NCBI GenBank assembly: GCA_963736595.1
Contig: CAVTPG010000009.1
Location: 62,001-126,000 of the forward strand
Direction of reading: 5' to 3'
DNA: 64,000 bases
From: Parapontixanthobacter sp963736595
GTDB taxonomy: Bacteria > Pseudomonadota > Alphaproteobacteria > Sphingomonadales > Sphingomonadaceae
Shown: positions 1 through 7,301 of the stretch, one piece after another
How positions within the stretch are numbered: position 1 is the first letter of the stretch
Layout of the letters: every line of letters starts with the position of its first letter
The notes under the pieces: generated by a model
Seen by the model: the letters and a program-made list of their open reading frames with translations, nothing else
Told to the model about the DNA's origin: nothing
Database searches by the model: none
Made by a program: the position numbers and the translations under genes

Positions 1-1
1 G

Positions 2-574
2 GCCGTGCCGAAAAACCAGCCCGATCATGTCCCGACGATGGTCTGGACGCGGATGTTGTCCGGCCCGATGGATTACACATCCGGCGTGTTCAGCTTGAAG
101 GGACGCGGAGCCGAAGCGCCCGATATTCCTTCGACATTGGCACGGCAATTGGCGTTCTACGTCGTAATTTATTCGCCAATCCAGATGGCGGCGGATTTGC
201 CGGAGAACCTAGCCGCTTATCCGCGTGCATTGGATTTTGTTAAACGGGTTCCGGCTGACTGGTCGCACACAAAGCTGCTACAAGGTGCCATCGGCGAATA
301 TGCCATCATGGCGCGGCAGGATCGCAACTCGGAAAGCTGGTATCTTGGCGGCGTGACCGATGAAAATGCGCGCGATGTGGAGATTAATCTGGACTTTCTC
401 GACGCCGAACAAGCTTATACAGCAACGATCTGGCGGGACGGTGCCAAGGCTGACGGGCTAGGCGAGGATCGTCATGCGATGGATGTCGAAACGATGAGCG
501 TCACCGCAAAAAGCATACTGGAATTGACGATGGCCCGCGCGGGTGGATTTGCGATAGAACTCAAGCCCGAGTGA
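2..574 (+). CDS. Glycoside hydrolase family 97 (alpha-glucosidase-like), C-terminal part
   Basis: This is the last ~190 residues of a GH97 enzyme (the SusB-type alpha-glucosidase/alpha-galactosidase family, usually ~650-700 aa); the 5' end lies outside the window. The end of the catalytic barrel is visible in TMVWTRMLSGPMDYTSGVF, followed by the typical RQLAFYVVIYSPIQMAADLPENL segment and a C-terminal beta-sandwich with SWYLGGVTDENAR near residue 115. The catalytic acid and the calcium-binding part are upstream and cannot be checked. A GTG at position 5 is only the first possible start and is not the true one. The TGA stop overlaps the GTG start of the halogenase (GTGA, 571-574), so the two are probably co-transcribed. 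Such enzymes act on starch oligosaccharides in the periplasm; the substrate here is inferred. Confidence 0.86.
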   Translation, partial: AVPKNQPDHVPTMVWTRMLSGPMDYTSGVFSLKGRGAEAPDIPSTLARQLAFYVVIYSPIQMAADLPENLAAYPRALDFVKRVPADWSHTKLLQGAIGEYAIMARQDRNSESWYLGGVTDENARDVEINLDFLDAEQAYTATIWRDGAKADGLGEDRHAMDVETMSVTAKSILELTMARAGGFAIELKPE

Positions 575-2058
575 GCGATTTGCGGCCACCTCGCGTCGTT
601 GTTCTGGGCGGCGGCAGTGCAGGCTGGATCACGGCCTGCTTGCTGCATCAGAAATGGGGCGAGCGCGGTGGCAGCGTCACGGTGGTCGAAGATCCGGCCA
701 TCGGTATCATTGGCGTTGGCGAGGGTTCGACGCCGCAATTAAAAGCCTTTTTCGACCACCTTGGCATTGCCGAAGCTGACTGGATGCGCGCGTGCGACGC
801 CACCTATAAGCTGGGCATTAGGTTTACTGGCTGGAGCAACCGCGCGGGGTTTGACAGCTATTTCCACCACTTCCCCGCCGCACTTGACGTGCATAGCGAA
901 CCTGCTTTTATCCATAATTGCGCGCTTGCCCGGCGCGGTTTCGAGGTGCCGGTTTTGCCCGATGGCTATTTCCTCGGCAGCTATCTGGCCCGGCAAGGCA
1001 AAGCGCCCCATCCGGCAGAAAACTTTCCGTTTCCGCCAAGCTACGGCTATCATTTCGATGCGTACAAGCTGGGTGCATATTTGCGCGATTGGGCAGTGCC
1101 GCGCGGAGTGCGCCATGTGCCGCGCAATGTCTCACAAGTCGAGCTGAGCGAAGAGGGCGAGGTCGCGGCGCTGCTATGCGATGATGGCGAGCGGCTGGAG
1201 GGCGATATTTTCGTCGATTGTTCGGGTTTCCGCGCGATGATTGCGCAAGGCGCGCTCGATGCCAAATTTCTGCCGTTTGCCGATAATCTCTTCAACGACC
1301 GTGCCGTGGTCATGCCAACCCCAGCCGAAGAACCATTTCGCCCGCAAACCGAAAGCATTGCAATGCAGGCCGGGTGGCGCTGGAAAATCCCGCTGACGAC
1401 CCGCGTTGGAAATGGCTATGTCTATTCATCGCGCTATATTTCGGATGACGCAGCCGAAACCGAATTGCGCTCCGCGATCGGGATGCTGGATAGCGATACC
1501 ACTGCCCGCACCTTGCCGATGAAGGTTGGGCGGCTGGAAAATAGCTGGACGAAGAATTGCCTGTCGGCGGGTTTATCGCAAGGCTTTATCGAGCCGCTGG
1601 AAGCAACCGCTTTGCACATCGTCATTACGACCGCGCTGGAATTTGCCGACGCTTACGAGCAGGGCGGATATACAGCGGAGCATCGCGAGCGGTTCAATGC
1701 AAAAACGGCTGCGCGCTATGAAGCGATCCGCGATTATATCGTCGCCCATTACCGTCTTAATCAGCGGGACGACAGCGAGTATTGGCGCGATAACGCAAGC
1801 AATTCCGCACTGTCCGACGATCTGAAAGCGATGATGACCGGCTGGTACACGCATCGCGATATCGGCGAAACGAACGCGCAGCATTATCCGACGCAGGCCT
1901 ATTCGAACGCGAGCTGGCATTGCCTGTTTGCCGGATATGGCAGCTTTCCAGCCCCTGCCAAGATGCAGCCTTGTCCGCCGCAAGCCAATCCCGCCGATGC
2001 AGATACAATCACCGCGATGCTGACGGCCTCGGCGCTCAATTTTCCCGCGATAAGTTAG
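571..2058 (+). CDS. Flavin-dependent tryptophan halogenase family protein
   Basis: A 495-aa flavoprotein of the tryptophan halogenase (PrnA) family. The N-terminal FAD-binding GGGSAGW motif is at residues 13-19. The lysine matching the catalytic Lys79 of PrnA is present in TYKLGIRF (K80), and the halogenase signature GWRWKIP is at 268-274. The length fits the family (~500-540 aa). It starts with GTG inside the stop of the GH97 gene. In sphingomonads and Caulobacter many such paralogues sit in TonB-receptor/sugar-use loci with no natural-product genes, so a tryptophan substrate should not be assumed. The 3' end overlaps the convergent GH42 gene by 4 bases. Family assignment is strong; substrate and even halogenating activity are unproven. 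Confidence 0.88.
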   Translation: MSDLRPPRVVVLGGGSAGWITACLLHQKWGERGGSVTVVEDPAIGIIGVGEGSTPQLKAFFDHLGIAEADWMRACDATYKLGIRFTGWSNRAGFDSYFHHFPAALDVHSEPAFIHNCALARRGFEVPVLPDGYFLGSYLARQGKAPHPAENFPFPPSYGYHFDAYKLGAYLRDWAVPRGVRHVPRNVSQVELSEEGEVAALLCDDGERLEGDIFVDCSGFRAMIAQGALDAKFLPFADNLFNDRAVVMPTPAEEPFRPQTESIAMQAGWRWKIPLTTRVGNGYVYSSRYISDDAAETELRSAIGMLDSDTTARTLPMKVGRLENSWTKNCLSAGLSQGFIEPLEATALHIVITTALEFADAYEQGGYTAEHRERFNAKTAARYEAIRDYIVAHYRLNQRDDSEYWRDNASNSALSDDLKAMMTGWYTHRDIGETNAQHYPTQAYSNASWHCLFAGYGSFPAPAKMQPCPPQANPADADTITAMLTASALNFPAIS

Positions 2059-3989
2059 TCACCGGACAGGTCACACGCCGCCGTATAGCGATAGGATGCA
2101 GCGGGCAGTTCTTCGCCATCGACCACCACGCCATGCGCTGCATAATTGAAGGCAAAGCGCCCTTGTTCGGTTGTGACTTGCCGGACATTTCGGCCAAGTT
2201 GCGTAAGCGGTAAGTCCGCATCGCTGGCTGCGCGTTTCAGCATGGACGCGATGAAATCGCCGGTCGGCCAAGTGGCGCAGTAACGGACCCGCCCTTGCTT
2301 CCATCCCGCGACTGTCCCGTCTTCGGCTACGAATTCCGCCTCGACCTGCTCGCCATCTTTGTCGCCGACCTCGCAATGATCCAGCCAGCCGGAGATGGTC
2401 CAGCCGTCGCCTTGATGCTGCACATAGGGCGCAAGGCTTTCAGAGCGCGTCACTCTCAAATCGATCAGCGATTGTAGCGGACCGGGAGGCAATTCATCAG
2501 GAATTGTAAAATCCGCTGTCCGGCTACCGCTGCGCGGTCCGATGACAATTTGCCCCGCGAAGTCTTCCAATTGCGCGATCACGGCATCGCTGACAATCGG
2601 CAGGCATGGCACCACAACCAGCGCGTATCCATCCAGCTTCGCGCCGGGCCGCACAAAGGCGACATTCAGGCCAAGCGCGCGCAAGGCGGAATAGCAATCG
2701 AACGCCGCCCACAGGGCCGACAGGCCTTCGCCATGCGGCTGAATTTGCGTCATCCATTCCGCTTCGTAAGAGAAGATAATCGCGGCTTGCTTCACCGGTT
2801 TCCCGATGTCGCCCAAAGCCGCCAGCTCCTGCGCTGCTTCGGTTGCCTCGCCAAGGCCATGCGCGGCTTCACTGTCGGGTCGCAGCAATCCGGCGTGCAT
2901 CTGCTCTTGCGCGAAAGGCGCTTGTCGCCAGCGGAAATACAGCAATGCTTCCATTCCATGCGCTGCCGCTTCTATCGTCCACAGCTTGACCATGCCGGGC
3001 AGCGGCGCGGGATTGTAGCGCGCCCAATTGACCGGACCGGGTTGCTGTTCCAGCACCCATGCGCGCCCGTGCGTAGCGCAGCCACGATAGAGGTCGTGGT
3101 GAAATGCAGCGATGTCGGGGTGACCCTGCCGGGCAAAATCGCGCTTGTCATCGTCGGAAAACCGGAACATTTCCAGAAAGCCCAACGGGTAGCTGTCCCA
3201 GCCCAGCACATCCAGATCGTCGCCCAGATCGAAGTGATCGTAGCCGGTGTAGAACCCCATCGCGTTATGCGTGATGTCGCGTCCGGGCGCGTGTTCACGG
3301 ATGATTTCGACTTGCGCGCGATTAAATGCGATGACCTGATCGGAGGAGAACCGGCGGAAGGCGAGCCAATGCGCGGGGTTGGCTTCGGTGACGGTCAGGT
3401 TCGGCAGATCGACCACATCGAAGCTGGCATATTCCATGCTCCAGAAGACATTGCCCCATGCAGCATTCAGCGCGTCGATCGTTTCGTATCGCTTGCGCAG
3501 CCATATGCGGAACCCATCGCGGGCGGCGGATGAGAAACTTTGCACGGTGTCATGGCAGCCAAATTCATTATCGGTTTGCCAAGCGACGATGGCCGGATGC
3601 TTGCCATATCGCCGGGCAAGGGCGCGGGTGATCCGTGCGGCTTCGGCGGCGTATCCGCTATGGCTGAAGCAATAATGACGGCGCGATCCAAAGCCGCGCG
3701 GTTGGCCAGTCCGGTCCAGCGCAATTATATCGGGCATCCCATCGACCAGCCATTTGGGCGGCGTCGCAGTCGGTGTACCGAGCACGATATCGAGGCCCGC
3801 ATCGGCTAAGCACGCAATCGCCTCGTCGAGCCATTCCCAGTCGAAGCGGCCCTGTTCCGGCTCAATTCGGCTCCATGCAAATTCGCCGATCCGTACCAGC
3901 GACAAGCCCGCCTCTCGCATTCGCTGCGCGTCCTGCGCCCACATCGCGCGCGGCCAGTGTTCGGGATAATAACAGACGCCGAGTTTGAT
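2055..3989 (-). CDS. Beta-galactosidase, glycoside hydrolase family 42
   Basis: GH42 enzyme that cleaves terminal beta-galactosides. The acid/base Glu is in QTDNEFG (about residue 142) and the nucleophile Glu in WVLEQQPG (about 314). A beta-galactosidase trimerisation-type domain and a small C-terminal domain follow. The first ATG (3944) would drop strand 1 of the TIM barrel. Reading upstream in frame gives KLGVCYYPEHWPRAM, the normal GH42 N-terminus, preceded by an ATC codon (3989-3987) exactly where ATG is expected, with AGGAG (minus strand, 4002-3998) 8 bases before it. No ATG, GTG or TTG lies between that point and the upstream in-frame TGA. I therefore place the start at the ATC; it could equally be an ATG misread in the assembly. 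It is convergent with the halogenase and fits a glycan-use cluster. Confidence 0.88.
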   Translation of the reverse strand: MKLGVCYYPEHWPRAMWAQDAQRMREAGLSLVRIGEFAWSRIEPEQGRFDWEWLDEAIACLADAGLDIVLGTPTATPPKWLVDGMPDIIALDRTGQPRGFGSRRHYCFSHSGYAAEAARITRALARRYGKHPAIVAWQTDNEFGCHDTVQSFSSAARDGFRIWLRKRYETIDALNAAWGNVFWSMEYASFDVVDLPNLTVTEANPAHWLAFRRFSSDQVIAFNRAQVEIIREHAPGRDITHNAMGFYTGYDHFDLGDDLDVLGWDSYPLGFLEMFRFSDDDKRDFARQGHPDIAAFHHDLYRGCATHGRAWVLEQQPGPVNWARYNPAPLPGMVKLWTIEAAAHGMEALLYFRWRQAPFAQEQMHAGLLRPDSEAAHGLGEATEAAQELAALGDIGKPVKQAAIIFSYEAEWMTQIQPHGEGLSALWAAFDCYSALRALGLNVAFVRPGAKLDGYALVVVPCLPIVSDAVIAQLEDFAGQIVIGPRSGSRTADFTIPDELPPGPLQSLIDLRVTRSESLAPYVQHQGDGWTISGWLDHCEVGDKDGEQVEAEFVAEDGTVAGWKQGRVRYCATWPTGDFIASMLKRAASDADLPLTQLGRNVRQVTTEQGRFAFNYAAHGVVVDGEELPAASYRYTAACDLSGD

Positions 3990-4132
3990 TGCCGTAGCTC
4001 CTGCAAATGCCTGATAATTAGCGATGGATGCACGTTTTGCGCGAAGCTGTCATCCGCTTTTGCAGGGGTATCTTGCGTGTCCGGCAAAGGCGGGCTTTCA
4101 CACCAAACCAAAGACAGGCTAAGGACGCCTCC

Positions 4133-5362
4133 ATGACCGATACGAGCGACACGCGAGACATGACCGAAACCACGCCGAATGAGGGAGCTTTGCGCGGCAT
4201 TCGAGTCATTGAAATGGGGCAGCTTATCGCGGGGCCGTTTTGCGGGCAATTGCTGGGCGATATGGGAGCCGATGTCATCAAGGTCGAACCGCCCGGCAAA
4301 GGCGATCCCATGCGCGAATGGGGTCAGGGCGCGGAAAAGGTGCATTGGGAAGTGATCGGGCGCAACAAGCGCTCGGTAACGGCCAATTTGCGGATCGCGC
4401 AGGGGCAGGCTTTGGTGCGCAAGCTGATTGCGACCGCCGATATTCTGATCGAGAATTTCAAGCCTGGCACACTGGAGAAATGGGGCCTTGCACCAAGTGA
4501 TTTGCTGGCTGAAAATCCGCGTTTGATTATCGCGCGGATGTCAGGCTACGGCCAGACTGGACCCTATTCGGCACGCCCCGGTTTCGGCGGGATCGGCGAA
4601 GCGATGGGTGGCTGGCGCTATATCGTGGGTGATCCGGATCGTCCGCCTGCGCGCATGGGCGTGTCGATCGGCGATACGCTGTGCGCGACGTATGGCTGCA
4701 TTGGCATTCTTGCCGCGCTGCATCATCGCGACCAGACGGGACAGGGGCAAGTTATCGACACTGCATTGTATGAATCGGTGCTGCAAGCGATGGAAGGGTT
4801 GGTCCCCGAATACGACCGCAACGGGTTTATCCGCGAGCGGGCAGGGTCGATCCTGCCGGGGATCGCTCCTTCCAACGTCTATTCGTGCAAGGACGGTCCA
4901 TTCATGATCGGCGCGAATAATGATGGGATTTTTGCGCGGCTGGCGCAGGCGATGGGGCAGCCCGAACTGGCCGAAGACCCGCGCTATAAAACGCATCTGG
5001 CACGCGGGGAAAATCAAGGCGAACTGGACGAGCTTATCAATGCGTGGACCGCAACGCTGACGATCGATGCGGTCGAGGCGTTAATGAACGAGCATTCGAT
5101 TCCGGCTGGCCGCGTTTATCGCGCGCCGGACATGATCGACGATCCGCATTTTGCTGCGCGCGAGGCAATTGTAGAAGTCGATACGATCCGCTTTGGAAAG
5201 CTGAAAATGCAGGGCGCGTTTCCGAAATTTTCCGACACGCCTTCTTCCATTCGCCGTCCTGCGCCAGCCACACCCGGTCAGGACAATTCGCAGATTTATG
5301 GGGACTTGCTTGGGCTGGACGATAGCGATTTGTCGGAGCTTACAGAGAAGGGCGCTATTTAG
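4133..5362 (+). CDS. CaiB/BaiF family (class III) CoA-transferase
   Basis: A 409-aa class III CoA-transferase, which moves CoA between acyl groups through an aspartyl-CoA intermediate. N-terminal ALRGIRVIEMGQLIAGPF and LGDMGADVIKVEPP are family hallmarks. The likely catalytic Asp is D181 in SIGDTLCATYG, just before GILAALHHRDQTGQGQ. The open frame continues upstream to 4028, but ATG 4133 is preferred: an AAGGA element sits 7 bases before it and the family N-terminus follows. The acyl substrate cannot be read from sequence; the neighbours do not suggest a pathway. The stop overlaps the convergent hydrolase gene by 4 bases. Confidence 0.88.
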   Translation: MTDTSDTRDMTETTPNEGALRGIRVIEMGQLIAGPFCGQLLGDMGADVIKVEPPGKGDPMREWGQGAEKVHWEVIGRNKRSVTANLRIAQGQALVRKLIATADILIENFKPGTLEKWGLAPSDLLAENPRLIIARMSGYGQTGPYSARPGFGGIGEAMGGWRYIVGDPDRPPARMGVSIGDTLCATYGCIGILAALHHRDQTGQGQVIDTALYESVLQAMEGLVPEYDRNGFIRERAGSILPGIAPSNVYSCKDGPFMIGANNDGIFARLAQAMGQPELAEDPRYKTHLARGENQGELDELINAWTATLTIDAVEALMNEHSIPAGRVYRAPDMIDDPHFAAREAIVEVDTIRFGKLKMQGAFPKFSDTPSSIRRPAPATPGQDNSQIYGDLLGLDDSDLSELTEKGAI

Positions 5363-6171
5363 CGCTGGCGAGCTTTTAGCACCGTATCGCAGACCAGATC
5401 CGGGCGTTGGAATAGCAGAAAACTGCCTGCGCCTGTGATCGGGCCGATCACTTCAAAGCCATGCCGTGCAGCAAAGGATTGCACCAGCGGCGTGGGGGCG
5501 AGTTTGTCCGCTTCTCCGCTCAGCAAAGTTACCGGCGTATCTATATCCCGCGCCAGTTCCGACCAGTCCGATGAATTCAGGATAAGCTCTTCGACGGCTG
5601 ACTGATAGCCGACGGCATAAGAGAATTTCAGCCCCTGCTGAAGCATTCGGCCAAATTCTTGATCCCGCGCCAGTTCCATGTCGACGGGACTGTCTTTGAA
5701 AAATCGCTGGATAAAATCGTGTCTGTCGCCCTCATGCAATTTGGCCAGCCACCCCCGCACATAATGCCGCGCAATGGCGGGCGCATATCGTGCCAGTTGC
5801 AGGGGTAGGCGATTACTAAGGCCGATCATGCTCATTTGCTGGCGAGTGGCGATTGGCACGGCGGTTCCCGCGATGGTCAGGTCGATCACACGCTCTGCGT
5901 ATTTCTGCGTAAACCCGAACGCATATGGCGTGCCGCCGCTCGCGGCGAGAACATGGACTTGATCGAGCCTGAGCTTGTCGAGCAATTGGACCAGAGTATC
6001 GCTGAATTGCTGCACCATAGGAATGCCGCTTAAATCGCCATCGTCGCGCCCGAAATGCGGCCGCCACGGCGCAATAATTCGCAGATTGCGCTGTTTGCAA
6101 AGTTGCTGCCAGTTATGCGGCAGGAACGCTCCGCCATAGGCAGGATGGAGAAACAGGATCGGGCGTGCCAT
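5359..6171 (-). CDS. Alpha/beta hydrolase, N-terminus apparently frame-disrupted
   Basis: Alpha/beta-hydrolase fold protein (270 aa as read). The oxyanion segment FLHPAYGG, the nucleophile elbow AASGGTP (S78) and the acid-loop Asp in GEADKLAP (D222) are visible. The expected histidine near the C-terminus is replaced: GAGSFLLFQ has Ser (250) where relatives have His. Upstream of ATG 6171 another frame reads LPVQFYGPVDGTP, the usual residues preceding ILFLHP in this group, and one extra G around 6159 separates the two frames. The sequenced start is therefore probably an artefact of an indel. It lies directly downstream of a LuxR regulator on the same strand, a pairing common in sphingomonads. 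Substrate unknown; catalytic competence doubtful. Confidence 0.75.
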   Translation of the reverse strand: MARPILFLHPAYGGAFLPHNWQQLCKQRNLRIIAPWRPHFGRDDGDLSGIPMVQQFSDTLVQLLDKLRLDQVHVLAASGGTPYAFGFTQKYAERVIDLTIAGTAVPIATRQQMSMIGLSNRLPLQLARYAPAIARHYVRGWLAKLHEGDRHDFIQRFFKDSPVDMELARDQEFGRMLQQGLKFSYAVGYQSAVEELILNSSDWSELARDIDTPVTLLSGEADKLAPTPLVQSFAARHGFEVIGPITGAGSFLLFQRPDLVCDTVLKARQR

Positions 6172-6246
6172 CGACCGGGCCGTAAAACTGGACTGGCAGT
6201 GTCTTGCCCACCGTGCAAAGTCACGTAAGTCGGCGTAAATTCGTCA

Positions 6247-7050
6247 CTATCGGTATCGCGCGCGTCCGGCAGTTTCGCTCAAGTGCGATTGTCGGAAACC
6301 GGCATAAAGGCAGACAAGGTCAATTTGCGAGCTAAGCGACAATTTCTGGAGCAGGTTTTTAAGCTGATTTCGGACGGTGCCGACCGCTGTGCCGCGTTCA
6401 GCCGCCAAGGCACGCAAAGTGCCGCCATTTACGATCTGCCGCACGATGTCGCTTTCCGCTGCGGACAGGCCGAACGCTTCTGTAAAAGCACTGGCCGAAG
6501 CCTCGTCATAGCGCATCGGCAAGCTGCGCAAGGCGACCATGCCGCGGCTTTTCGGTGCATCCAATGCCGCATGGCTGGCCAAAAACAGCGAGCCTTTCGC
6601 CATATCGTCCGATTGCCGCAGCCGCAGCGTGTGCTGGCGACCGGGCGACTTGGCGAGCTGCCGCAAGGCCTTGCGGTCGGTTTGCGCCTCGTCTTCGCTC
6701 CACACCCAATCGGGCAGAGCGCCACCGCAAACAAAATCGCCGCTTGTGAAAGTGTCGTCGCTGAATTCGACGATCTTCAAGCTGCTATCGAGCAGCAAAT
6801 CGCACACTCCACTTGTCAAATCGCTGTTATTACAGGCAATTTGCGCGAAGTCGCTACCGACACCGGGCGCAAATTCATCGAGCAAATGCGTCGCGCGGTC
6901 GAAATGGGAAGCAACATCCGGCTCCACCCGGTCGGACAGATCGCGGTTTGCCAAATCCTCATCGAGCAAATGCTGCAAATGCATCAACCGCTCCGGCTTG
7001 GCGACGACCGCATAGGCCTCTCTGATCAGATCGTCAGTCGATACAGCCAA
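6247..7050 (-). CDS. LuxR-type helix-turn-helix transcriptional regulator
   Basis: A 267-aa regulator with a C-terminal LuxR/FixJ-type helix-turn-helix at about residues 190-250 (FGLSAAESDIVRQIVNGGT ... VGTVRNQLKNLLQKL). The N-terminal ~180 residues form a sensor-like domain without a recognisable PAS, GAF or receiver signature; there is no phospho-acceptor motif. It precedes the alpha/beta-hydrolase gene by 75 bases on the same strand and is probably co-transcribed with it. The ligand is unknown. The divergent region between it and the DUF1800 gene contains two palindromes (7192-7227) that could be its operator, an inference from position only. Confidence 0.82.
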   Translation of the reverse strand: MAVSTDDLIREAYAVVAKPERLMHLQHLLDEDLANRDLSDRVEPDVASHFDRATHLLDEFAPGVGSDFAQIACNNSDLTSGVCDLLLDSSLKIVEFSDDTFTSGDFVCGGALPDWVWSEDEAQTDRKALRQLAKSPGRQHTLRLRQSDDMAKGSLFLASHAALDAPKSRGMVALRSLPMRYDEASASAFTEAFGLSAAESDIVRQIVNGGTLRALAAERGTAVGTVRNQLKNLLQKLSLSSQIDLVCLYAGFRQSHLSETAGRARYR

Positions 7051-7191
7051 GCAAACCTCGTCATGTAGGGGAGCCGGTCGGTCGGCCTACGGGCAGCGGG
7101 AATGTAACAATTCCTGCCAACTTTGACACCGTATTTAGCCATCATAGCGCGGCTTGCAAGCACGTCCTCACACCGAATTTATGGTTAAATT

Positions 7192-7227
7192 TTTCCGAAC
7201 TTTCGGAAACCGTCTTTCGTAAGACGG
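7192..7227. promoter_or_regulatory. Two adjacent perfect palindromes in a divergent promoter region
   Basis: Positions 7192-7209 form an 8-2-8 inverted repeat (TTTCCGAA-CT-TTCGGAAA). It is followed without a gap by a 7-4-7 hairpin at 7210-7227 (CCGTCTT-TCGT-AAGACGG). Both lie in the 251-base space between the divergent LuxR gene (start 7050) and the DUF1800 gene (start 7302). No T-run follows, so this is not an obvious terminator. Operator or 5'-leader hairpin are the likely roles. Nothing else recognisable is in this spacer. Confidence 0.55.
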
Positions 7228-7301
7228 CAGTCGCTTCTGCCCCTCATAACCTCATCTTAACTAGCAAAAGCGCAATTCCGGGTGGGTAGGAGCGGGGAAC
7301 G

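Noticed and set aside
571..2058. Halogenated natural-product gene cluster
   Set aside because: No NRPS, PKS, RiPP or tailoring genes are nearby; only glycoside hydrolases.
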